Shown piece after piece: positions 1 to 5,311 of a stretch of 7,929 nucleotides of DNA; position 1 is the stretch's first letter, and the number at the start of each line of letters is the position of its first letter. The position numbers and the translations under genes were made by a program. This DNA comes from an uncultured Veillonella sp. (GTDB lineage: Bacteria; Bacillota; Negativicutes; Veillonellales; Veillonellaceae). The notes beneath the pieces are model-generated. The model made no database searches. It was not told where the DNA came from and saw only the letters and a list, made by a program, of their open reading frames with translations. The stretch covers positions 1 through 7,929 of the forward strand of contig NZ_CALLVP010000056.1 of assembly GCF_938010505.1 (NCBI RefSeq). The letters run 5' to 3'.

Positions 1-95
1 CTTGTGGCATTAATTTCTGTAGCAAATGCAGAGCAGGTCATTCCAGTTAATACCAACGCAGCCATCACAGCCGATATATTTTGTTGTAATTTCAT
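1..95 (-). CDS. N-terminus of a secreted protein (partial, runs off left edge)
   Basis: An ATG at 93-95 on the minus strand opens a frame of 31 complete codons that stays open to the window edge. The peptide begins MKLQQNISAVMAALVLTG and continues to CSAFATEINAT. It has a polar start with one Lys, a hydrophobic core (about residues 7-20) and an AFA motif at 23-25, which fits signal peptidase I cleavage before Thr26. The product is therefore probably exported. The function cannot be told from 31 residues. A purine-rich AAGAAAGAGAGA stretch a few bases upstream is a modest ribosome binding site. The gene lies downstream of the DUF4198 gene on the same strand but beyond a terminator, so it is probably transcribed separately or only by read-through. 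Secreted partners of DUF4198 proteins include metal-uptake components, but assigning that here would be a guess. Confidence 0.6.
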   Translation of the reverse strand, partial: MKLQQNISAVMAALVLTGMTCSAFATEINAT

Positions 96-145
96 AAAAA
101 TCTCTCTTTCTTACCCCGCCTAATACGAGGCTCTCACAGAACGCA

Positions 146-174
146 TTTATACGTACACCCTAAAAATATAAAAA
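146..174 (-). promoter_or_regulatory. possible promoter of the left-edge secreted gene
   Basis: On the minus strand a TATAAA -10-like hexamer (146-151) lies 17 bp from a poor -35 match, TTTTTA (169-174), which overlaps the U-tract of the preceding terminator. The leader also has a small hairpin with arms GCCT/AGGC at 118-121 and 128-131. Only the -10 resembles the consensus, so this is a weak call. It is mainly supported by the need for a start site downstream of the terminator. Confidence 0.25.
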
Positions 175-203
175 GACCCCCTAAGTCCAACTTAGGAGGT
201 CTT
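161..203 (-). terminator. intrinsic terminator after the DUF4198 gene
   Basis: Arms 173-185 and 191-203 form a 13-bp stem around a 5-nt loop (186-190). Read on the minus strand every position pairs, with one G-U wobble (179/197). The stem is followed by a T-rich run (TTTATATTTTTA at 172-161). On the plus strand the same position would be a C-A mismatch, so the structure is best suited to the minus strand. It ends the DUF4198 transcript, whose stop codon is about 40 bp upstream. Confidence 0.85.
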
Positions 204-240
204 GTTTATTTTACACACTTAGTAAATAGTATATCCTATA

Positions 241-960
241 TTATTCAGGATTGATGATAAAGGACAATGCACTGAAGTATTTATTTTGCTCACCTTTAGT
301 TTGAGTTGGGAAGCCCACTTCAACGCCTACTACATTAAGTCCATTAGCACTTACAGTAACAGTTGCTTTACCATTAGCATCTGCTTGACTTTCATTAGTA
401 AGATCGTTAATTACGTCTTTGATTAAAGGTGCATTTGCATATGGTTTGCCTTCTTTCAAGACTTGAATTTCATATGTATCACCTTTTCTAAGAGTTAATG
501 GGTTAACAGATGGAATGATTTGAATGAAAGCATCTTTATTATTGAAAGGTTTTGCTTCTGCATTCCAGTAGTGAACGTCATATTTAATAGCATGTGTACT
601 TTTTTGAGCACCTGGTACTTCAGAGATTGGTTTATGAACCGTTTTACCATCTTTGTCTTTTGTCCAGTAACCATAGTCAAAGTCAGTTACTGTAATACCC
701 AATTTATCATTTGGTACCACTACTACATTTTTTTCATGTTTAATAACTTGTACAGGAATTACCATGCCATTGTTATCTAAACCAATGATGCTTTTTACCA
801 TTTCTGGGCTATACGCATCATCAACAGGGCCTTCGCCAAGTACTAGCGCTTTTTCATCTAAGCGGTTAGCAAAGAATACGCCATGCGCATCAACGGAAGA
901 GCACACACAACCTGCAGCTAAACCTACTGCAAATAAAGAAGCTAAGATTTTCTTATTCAT
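241..960 (-). CDS. secreted DUF4198-family protein, possible periplasmic metal-uptake component
   Basis: This is a protein of 239 residues. I chose the ATG at 958-960 over the in-frame ATG 18 bp further upstream because a GGAGG site (966-970) sits 5 nt before it, inside the longer frame. The N-terminus MNKKILASLFAVGLAAGC is a signal peptide. It offers two readings: a lipobox AAGC ending at Cys18, or signal peptidase I cleavage after VDA (23-25), leaving His26-Gly-Val-Phe as the mature N-terminus. The body carries DFDYGYWTKDKDGK (about 93-106) and ISEVPGAQKSTHAIKYDVHYW. These resemble the DUF4198 family (PF10670), some of whose members sit beside nickel/cobalt transporters. A second domain (about 158-239), with an Ig-like feel, contains RKGDTYEIQVLKEGKPYANA and ends SALSFIINPE. 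The family resemblance is from memory. The metal role is inference, because no transporter gene is visible here. The gene is monocistronic, with a terminator immediately downstream. Confidence 0.75.
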   Translation of the reverse strand: MNKKILASLFAVGLAAGCVCSSVDAHGVFFANRLDEKALVLGEGPVDDAYSPEMVKSIIGLDNNGMVIPVQVIKHEKNVVVVPNDKLGITVTDFDYGYWTKDKDGKTVHKPISEVPGAQKSTHAIKYDVHYWNAEAKPFNNKDAFIQIIPSVNPLTLRKGDTYEIQVLKEGKPYANAPLIKDVINDLTNESQADANGKATVTVSANGLNVVGVEVGFPTQTKGEQNKYFSALSFIINPE

Positions 961-965
961 AAGAA

Positions 966-970
966 CCTCC
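966..970 (-). promoter_or_regulatory. ribosome binding site fixing the DUF4198 start
   Basis: A GGAGG on the minus strand lies 5 nt from the ATG at 958-960. Because it falls within the codons of the longer open frame (ATG GAG GTT), that longer start cannot be the one it serves. Confidence 0.8.
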
Positions 971-1004
971 ATAATCAATAACTTGTTTCAACAAACTTGA
1001 TATT

Positions 1005-1033
1005 ATTATACAGCCTTACCGATATTTCGTATA
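1005..1033 (-). promoter_or_regulatory. candidate proximal promoter of the DUF4198 gene
   Basis: A perfect TATAAT -10 (minus strand, 1005-1010) would give a leader of about 40 nt. The hexamer 17 bp upstream (1028-1033, TATACG) matches the -35 consensus at only 3 of 6 positions, so an activator or the distal promoter may be needed. Between this -10 and the ribosome binding site is a short dyad TTGTT/AACAA, of unknown meaning. Confidence 0.35.
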
Positions 1034-1084
1034 TACCAATACCCCTATATCCAAGTTAATATGCGGAGTTAGTATATATAACCA

Positions 1085-1121
1085 TTTATATGCCTATTAA
1101 TCATGATTGATAAAATTATCA
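1085..1121 (-). promoter_or_regulatory. candidate distal promoter with Fur-like palindrome
   Basis: On the minus strand TTATCA (1108-1113) and TATAAA (1085-1090) are separated by exactly 17 bp, matching the -35 and -10 at 4/6 and 5/6 positions. The -35 is one half of the perfect palindrome TGATAAAATTATCA (1108-1121). This is one base shorter than, but very like, the classic Fur half-sites TGATAAT/ATTATCA. A second perfect palindrome, AATCATGATT, occupies 1099-1108, so the two share one base. An iron- or metal-responsive repressor bound here would cover the -35. A start from this promoter would give a leader of about 118 nt. The palindromes are seen directly; the regulator is inference. Confidence 0.35.
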
Positions 1122-1180
1122 TCTATTTTTCATAAGGCTATAATATATAGGAATATTATATAAAAAATTTATAGTTTAGA

Positions 1181-1212
1181 TAAAAAAAGACGCTCCTTTT
1201 AGGAGCGTCTTT
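1181..1212 (-). terminator. strong intrinsic terminator of typA
   Basis: A perfect 12-bp stem (1186-1197 with 1201-1212) has a 3-nt loop. On the minus strand it is followed by a further run of T down to 1182. The core GACGCTCCT/AGGAGCGTC is GC-rich. It lies 16 bp beyond the typA stop codon. Confidence 0.93.
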
Positions 1213-1228
1213 ATATCTACAGGAGATA

Positions 1229-3040
1229 TTATTTTTTGTTTTTAGCAGCTTTCGCACGTGCGTTACGATCAAGAATTGTTTTACGCATACGAATGCTTTC
1301 AGGTGTTACTTCAACGAGTTCGTCATCGTTGATCCACTCAAGAGCTTGCTCCAAGGAGAAGATTCGAGGTGGAGTCAAGCGAACTGCTTCATCAGAGGAG
1401 CTAGAACGCATGTTAGTAACGTGTTTTTTCTTACATGGGTTAACATCCATATCAAGTTCACGCGTGTTTTCACCGATAACTTGGCCTGTGTATACCTCTT
1501 GGTTTGGACCAACGAACAATGTACCACGGTCTTGAACCGAGTTCAAACCATATGGAGTGGTTTCGCCATTTTCAAATGCTACCAAAGCACCACGTGTACG
1601 GGAAGGAATTTCACCTTTGTATGGTGCATAACCATGGAATACATGGTTCATGATACCATTACCTTTTGTAGCTGTTAAGAATTGTGCACGGAACCCGATC
1701 AAACCACGAGCTGGAACTACGAATTCCATGCGAAGGTAACCAGCTAACTCAACCATATTAGTCAATTCAGCTTTACGTTGACCAAGGTTTTCCATTACAG
1801 TACCCATGAATTCTTGTGGTACATCGATAGTCAATGCTTCTAGTGGTTCGCACAATTGATCGTTAATAGTTTTGAAAATTACGCGAGGTTTACCTACTTG
1901 TAACTCGTAGCCTTCACGACGCATAGTTTCAATCAATACAGCCAAATGCAGTTCGCCGCGACCGGATACTTTGAAAGCATCTGCAGATTCAGTTTCTTCT
2001 ACTTTCATAGAAACGTTAGTTTCTACTTCGCGGAACAAACGATCACGTAGATGACGAGATGTTACATATTCACCTTCACGACCAGCAAATGGAGAGTTGT
2101 TTACGGAGAATACCATAGACAATGTTGGTTCGTCGATGGATAAAGTTGGCAATGCTTCAGGGTTTTCAGCGTCAGCTACTGTTTCACCGATATTGATATC
2201 ATCGATACCAGCAAAGGCGATGATATCGCCCATTTCAGCTTCGTCAGTTTCAACGCGGTTCAAACCATTATATGTGTACACGCGGCCGATTTTCGCTTTA
2301 CGAGTGCTTTCACCATTCATGATAGCCACTTGTTGATTAGTTTTCATTTTACCGCGAACGATACGACCTACAGCGATTTTACCGATGAAGTTATCGTAAT
2401 CGAGTGTAGTGACCATGAATTGAAGAGGTCCTTCCATATCACCTTGTGGTGCAGGAATTTCATCGATCAATGTCTGGAACAATGGTTCCATGTTTACAGC
2501 TTCGTCATCCCAGTTAGTCTTGGAGATACCAGAGCGAGCAGATGCGTATACTACAGGAAAATCGAGTTGATCATCATCAGCTTCGAGTTCCATGAACAAT
2601 TCAAGAACTTCATCTTCAACCTCTTTAACACGTTGGTCTGGACGGTCGATTTTATTGATAACTACAATTGGTTTCAATTTTTGTTCTAATGCTTTACGCA
2701 AAACGTATTTAGTTTGAGGCATTGGACCTTCGTAAGCATCAACGAGAAGCAATACGCCATCAACCATGTTAAGTACGCGTTCTACTTCGCCACCGAAGTC
2801 AGCATGGCCTGGAGTATCAACGATGTTGATTTTGATGCCATTATGCATAACAGCAGTATTTTTAGATAAGATAGTAATACCGCGTTCACGTTCCAAATCA
2901 TTGGAGTCCATTACACGTTCTGCTACCTTTTCATTTTCACGGAACACATGGCTTTGTTTTAATAACGCGTCCACCAAAGTAGTTTTACCATGGTCAACGT
3001 GGGCGATAATCGCTACATTTCGAAGATTTTCGCGAATCAT
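1229..3040 (-). CDS. typA: translational GTPase TypA/BipA
   Basis: The product is a ribosome-binding GTPase of the elongation-factor family, implicated in ribosome assembly and stress or low-temperature growth in other bacteria. Its 603 residues are full length for the family (about 605-615). All G motifs are present: AHVDHGKTT at 13-21, RERGIT at 51-56 with the switch Thr, DTPGH at 75-79, NKID at 129-132 and SAR at 167-169. Domain II and the EF-G-like domain III (GRGELHLAVLIETMRREGYE) follow. The C-terminal TypA-specific part carries the signature RTRGALVAFENGETTPYGL, and the protein ends in a Lys-rich tail. The ATG at 3040 is preceded by GGGAGG at optimal spacing. It has its own promoter and a strong terminator, so it appears to be a single-gene transcript. 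Confidence 0.97.
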   Translation of the reverse strand: MIRENLRNVAIIAHVDHGKTTLVDALLKQSHVFRENEKVAERVMDSNDLERERGITILSKNTAVMHNGIKINIVDTPGHADFGGEVERVLNMVDGVLLLVDAYEGPMPQTKYVLRKALEQKLKPIVVINKIDRPDQRVKEVEDEVLELFMELEADDDQLDFPVVYASARSGISKTNWDDEAVNMEPLFQTLIDEIPAPQGDMEGPLQFMVTTLDYDNFIGKIAVGRIVRGKMKTNQQVAIMNGESTRKAKIGRVYTYNGLNRVETDEAEMGDIIAFAGIDDINIGETVADAENPEALPTLSIDEPTLSMVFSVNNSPFAGREGEYVTSRHLRDRLFREVETNVSMKVEETESADAFKVSGRGELHLAVLIETMRREGYELQVGKPRVIFKTINDQLCEPLEALTIDVPQEFMGTVMENLGQRKAELTNMVELAGYLRMEFVVPARGLIGFRAQFLTATKGNGIMNHVFHGYAPYKGEIPSRTRGALVAFENGETTPYGLNSVQDRGTLFVGPNQEVYTGQVIGENTRELDMDVNPCKKKHVTNMRSSSSDEAVRLTPPRIFSLEQALEWINDDELVEVTPESIRMRKTILDRNARAKAAKNKK

Positions 3041-3134
3041 AAGATCCTCCCTTAAATTCCTTCAGTATATTCTATATCACATAGCTCTTGTAAAAGAAAC
3101 TATGTAGGTATATTCCCAAAATTGGTAACAGTTA

Positions 3135-3164
3135 ATTATATCGCAGTCTATAGAAAAAAGTCAA
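3135..3164 (-). promoter_or_regulatory. near-consensus sigma-70/SigA promoter of typA
   Basis: On the minus strand TTGACT (3159-3164, 5/6) and TATAAT (3135-3140, 6/6) are separated by 18 bp. The expected start is near 3128, giving a leader of about 88 nt before typA. The -35 begins right after the first T run of the murB terminator, so this promoter and that terminator are packed end to end. Confidence 0.75.
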
Positions 3165-3229
3165 AAAAGATTCCTTACGTCTCTTCCTATTCATTGTTTG
3201 AATAGAGCTTAGAACATAAGAAATCTTTT
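3163..3229 (-). terminator. long intrinsic terminator of the ylbF-murB unit
   Basis: Arms 3215-3229 and 3165-3179 pair over 15 positions on the minus strand, with two G-U pairs. They enclose a second hairpin, CTATTC/GAATAG (3187-3192 with 3200-3205). The outer stem is followed by six T, then GAC and six more T. It starts 3 bp past the murB stop codon. The stem is weak in GC but long. Confidence 0.75.
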
Positions 3230-3232
3230 GTA

Positions 3233-4162
3233 TTACTCTTCGCCAATCATGCGCACTTCTGGTTCAAGATGTACACCATGTTGGTCATATACGCGTTTTT
3301 GTACTTCTTTAATGAGATCTAGCACATCTTTCGCACTCGCACTGCCAGTATTAATAACAAAGCCAGCATGCTTTTGAGATACTTGCGCATCACCTACTGA
3401 TAAACCTTTAAGTCCTGTTTGTTCAATCAAGGTTCCAGCAAAGTACCCTGGTGGGCGTTTAAAGGTAGAGCCTGCGCTAGCAAACTCTAGTGGTTGCTTA
3501 GACTCACGCTTTTCGGTCAATTCGTCCATGCGAGCTTTAATAGCATCCTTATCCCCAGGTACGAGTGTCATAATTACTTCGCCGATAACCTCATGATTAT
3601 CATGGAATATGCTATGACGATATGCAAAATCTAAGTGAGATGCATCGTATTCTTTAATATTGCCTTGAAAGTCTACGGCTCGCACCATAGTAACAACATT
3701 GCTCATTTCCCCATCATAAGCACCAGCATTCATAAATACGGCACCACCAAGTGTACCAGGAATACCGATGGCAAATTCAAGACCAGATAGGCTATTTTCC
3801 CAAGCAAATTCAGAAGCATCTTTTAACATATACCCAGAACCAATACATAGTGTGTTTTCGTTACAGTCCATGATTTGAGTCATATGACGAACCGATACGA
3901 CAGCACCGCGGATACCACCATCTTTCACCAAAATATTGGAACCGCAACCAATAATAGTTACAGGCACGTCTAATTCGTGAATGGTTCGCAGCGTAAAGCT
4001 CAGTTCAGCCATCGTCGTAGGTTCAATAAATAAGTCAGCAGGACCACCGATTTTGAATGTCGTATGATGACAAAGAAGCTCCTGCTCTCGTACACGTGTA
4101 CTCGGTAATTCTTCTAATAAAGCTGTTTGTAATTCCTTAATGTTTTGGTTGTTCTTCGCCAT
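3233..4162 (-). CDS. murB: UDP-N-acetylenolpyruvoylglucosamine reductase
   Basis: This is a cytoplasmic FAD enzyme that reduces UDP-GlcNAc-enolpyruvate to UDP-MurNAc with NADPH, the second committed step of peptidoglycan synthesis. The 309 residues fit the shorter type II MurB class. Visible motifs in order are TTFKIGGPAD (34-43) and GCGSNILVKDGG (72-83) of the FAD domain, IGIPGTLGGAVFMNAGAY (132-149), YRHSIF (181-186) with the conserved Arg182, ASAGSTFKRP (228-237) with the proton-donor Ser232, SQKHAGFVIN (262-271), and LEPEVRMIG (299-307) with the conserved Glu302. The ATG at 4160-4162 is the only good start, since an in-frame stop lies two codons upstream. It sits inside the end of the YlbF-family gene (26-bp overlap). 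The nearest purine-rich site, GAGGGG, is about 16 nt away, so translation probably depends on coupling to the upstream gene. Confidence 0.97.
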   Translation of the reverse strand: MAKNNQNIKELQTALLEELPSTRVREQELLCHHTTFKIGGPADLFIEPTTMAELSFTLRTIHELDVPVTIIGCGSNILVKDGGIRGAVVSVRHMTQIMDCNENTLCIGSGYMLKDASEFAWENSLSGLEFAIGIPGTLGGAVFMNAGAYDGEMSNVVTMVRAVDFQGNIKEYDASHLDFAYRHSIFHDNHEVIGEVIMTLVPGDKDAIKARMDELTEKRESKQPLEFASAGSTFKRPPGYFAGTLIEQTGLKGLSVGDAQVSQKHAGFVINTGSASAKDVLDLIKEVQKRVYDQHGVHLEPEVRMIGEE

Positions 4163-4502
4163 GATCTAACACTTTCATCCCCTCAGTGATTGGTTCGCTA
4201 ATGATTTTATAGATATCATTAGAAATCTGGCTCCAACGCATTTGCGCTTGCAAATAAGAAGTCGCTGCAGCATTTTCTTGAATTTGAGGCATCAATTCCT
4301 CTTGCTTCTTTTGCAACTCATCTGCTTCAGGAGCACCAGACAACTTAGCGTATTCCCATTGCATTTGTTGTGCCATAAATGTGCGAACTAAAGCCGTTGC
4401 TACTGCATCTGCCTTCACTGCTTCTTGAGCAGCCATTAACTCTTTGTACTCTTCGGATTCACGCATCGCGTGAGCTAAATCATGAGCTTTATCGTAGTTC
4501 AT
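4137..4502 (-). CDS. YlbF/YmcA-family protein
   Basis: This is a small, soluble, almost entirely helical protein of 121 residues. The N-terminus MNYDKAHDLAHAMRESEEYKELMAAQEAVK and the later TSYLQAQMRWSQISNDIYKII are typical of the Com_YlbF family. In Bacillus, members of this family (YlbF, YmcA) act with YaaT to influence RNase Y, competence and sporulation. Other members are structural or uncharacterised, and the role here is unknown. I start at the ATG 4500-4502 because GAGGAGG (4508-4514) lies 5 nt upstream. A start 24 bp earlier would place that site inside the gene. The stop codon overlaps murB by 26 bp, so the two are co-transcribed and probably translationally coupled. The C-terminal tail (HGEEQPKH) is encoded within the overlap and is probably not under strong constraint of its own. 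Confidence 0.85.
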   Translation of the reverse strand: MNYDKAHDLAHAMRESEEYKELMAAQEAVKADAVATALVRTFMAQQMQWEYAKLSGAPEADELQKKQEELMPQIQENAAATSYLQAQMRWSQISNDIYKIISEPITEGMKVLDHGEEQPKH

Positions 4503-4507
4503 AATAT

Positions 4508-4514
4508 CCTCCTC
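4508..4514 (-). promoter_or_regulatory. ribosome binding site deciding the YlbF-family start
   Basis: GAGGAGG on the minus strand lies 5 nt from the ATG at 4500-4502. It is a near-perfect anti-16S match. Confidence 0.8.
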
Positions 4515-4528
4515 TAACAACACCATTC

Positions 4529-4559
4529 AAAACCCTACCGGTCATATAGATTTGGTAGG
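4529..4559 (-). terminator. weak hairpin between trmL and the YlbF-family gene
   Basis: CCTACC (4554-4559) and GGTAGG (4534-4539) form a 6-bp stem with a 14-nt loop. On the minus strand it is followed by G and TTTT. It could be an inefficient terminator or attenuator between trmL and the ylbF-murB pair. No clear promoter is visible in the 114-bp gap, so partial read-through from trmL may feed ylbF-murB. Confidence 0.3.
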
Positions 4560-4616
4560 TCCTCTAACCCATATTTATTTTATATTTGTCTCTATTCGTT
4601 TATTGTGAAAGCATAT

Positions 4617-5102
4617 CTATTTAGATTGAATCCACTTGCCTTCAGCCTTAAGATCTGGGTAGTCAAGTTGACGCATGCCTTCATAGGCGATGATAGCCAC
4701 CGCATTAGATAAGTTCAAAGAACGTGCTTCATCTACCATAGGTATACGAATGCATGTATCCTCTTTACCGTCTAACAAACTTTCAGGTAAACCTCTCGTT
4801 TCAGGGCCAAAAACAAGCATATCACCAATCTCGTATTTAACCTCAGAATGTGTATGCTTTGCCTTCGTGGTGGCGTAGAAATATCTACGATCAGGATATT
4901 TCTCATATAGTTCTTGAATATTTTCATGTACTTGCACATCTACCAAATGCCAATAATCAAGACCAGCTCGCTTTACATGTTTATCATCGATGGAAAAGCC
5001 CAGCGGTTTGATAAGGTGCAAAGTCATATGATTGGCAGCACATAAGCGTGCAATATTGCCTGTATTGCCGGGAATCTCCGGTTCATATAATACAATTTCC
5101 AC
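4617..5102 (-). CDS. trmL: tRNA (cytidine/uridine-34 2'-O-)-methyltransferase, TrmL type
   Basis: This is a SPOUT-class methyltransferase that uses S-adenosylmethionine to methylate the wobble-base ribose of certain tRNA-Leu in E. coli. The 161 residues match the compact TrmL/YibK form, without the long extensions of TrmJ or TrmH. Motif 1 is EPEIPGNTGNIARLC (7-21), with Arg19. Motif 2 is FGPETRGLP (98-106), and motif 3 is MVDEARSLNLSNAVAIIAYE (122-141); motifs 2 and 3 form the SAM-binding knot. I place the start at GTG 5100-5102 because AAAGAGG (5109-5115) lies 6 nt before it and the protein then begins VEIVLYEPEIPGN, as homologues do. A longer in-frame ATG at 5139-5141 would add 13 unusual residues and lacks a well-spaced ribosome binding site. 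The upstream leader contains a tandem duplication described separately. Confidence 0.9.
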   Translation of the reverse strand: MEIVLYEPEIPGNTGNIARLCAANHMTLHLIKPLGFSIDDKHVKRAGLDYWHLVDVQVHENIQELYEKYPDRRYFYATTKAKHTHSEVKYEIGDMLVFGPETRGLPESLLDGKEDTCIRIPMVDEARSLNLSNAVAIIAYEGMRQLDYPDLKAEGKWIQSK

Positions 5103-5108
5103 TATAAG

Positions 5109-5115
5109 CCTCTTT
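5109..5115 (-). promoter_or_regulatory. ribosome binding site selecting the GTG start of trmL
   Basis: AAAGAGG on the minus strand is spaced 6 nt from GTG 5100-5102. Its first bases overlap the stop codon of a four-codon ATG mini-frame (5114-5128). Confidence 0.65.
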
Positions 5116-5122
5116 ATATTAT

Positions 5123-5148
5123 TAACATAGATGAATAACATAGATGAA
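5123..5148. repeat. perfect 13-bp tandem duplication in the trmL leader
   Basis: The unit TAACATAGATGAA occurs twice head to tail (5123-5135 and 5136-5148) with no mismatch. On the minus strand each copy contains an ATG. The copy nearer the promoter (ATG 5139-5141) is in frame with trmL. The other (ATG 5126-5128) opens a four-codon frame that stops at 5114-5116. The two ATGs fall in different frames because 13 is not a multiple of three. Confidence 0.9.
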
Positions 5149-5171
5149 GAAAAAGTCTCCTCTAACAATCT

Positions 5172-5180
5172 ATTATACCA
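5172..5180 (-). promoter_or_regulatory. extended -10 promoter of trmL
   Basis: On the minus strand TGG immediately precedes a perfect TATAAT (5172-5177), giving the extended -10 form TGnTATAAT. The -35 region is poor (TTTCAG at about 17 bp), which extended -10 promoters tolerate. The expected start is near 5165, giving a leader of about 63 nt that contains the 13-bp duplication and a GAGGAG stretch. Confidence 0.6.
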
Positions 5181-5257
5181 TTAGAAGTAAACTACTGAAA
5201 AAAAATTAAGATTTCTAATTAAAATATACTAAACAATACTTTCATCTATCACTTTTC

Positions 5258-5304
5258 GAAAAAATAAGCCTTCTGTGTTTAACTTAATTGTAACACAGAA
5301 GGCT
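5258..5304 (-). terminator. intrinsic terminator of the VWA lipoprotein gene
   Basis: A perfect 13-bp stem (5267-5279 with 5292-5304), with core GCCTTCTGTGTT, encloses a 12-nt loop. On the minus strand it is followed by TATTTTTT. It lies 7 bp past the stop codon of the lipoprotein gene. Confidence 0.92.
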
Positions 5305-5311
5305 CATATAT

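Noticed and set aside
118..131. Short GCCT/AGGC hairpin upstream of the left-edge gene, considered as part of a riboswitch
   Set aside because: It has only four base pairs, with no recognisable cobalamin, TPP or other riboswitch core in the 77-nt leader.
520..780. Plus-strand open frame opposite the DUF4198 gene
   Set aside because: It is antisense to a gene with a good ribosome binding site and signal peptide. Its Phe-, Ile- and Cys-rich translation is typical of a reverse-complement artefact.
961..978. Six-residue N-terminal extension (MIMEVL) of the DUF4198 protein
   Set aside because: Its codons contain the GGAGG ribosome binding site of the downstream ATG, and it would place acidic and hydrophobic residues before the MNKK signal-peptide start.
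5103..5168. 22-residue N-terminal extension of TrmL starting at a TTG
   Set aside because: The TTG lies within a few bases of the expected transcription start, the extension includes the duplicated leader repeat, and homologues begin at about the GTG position with its own ribosome binding site.
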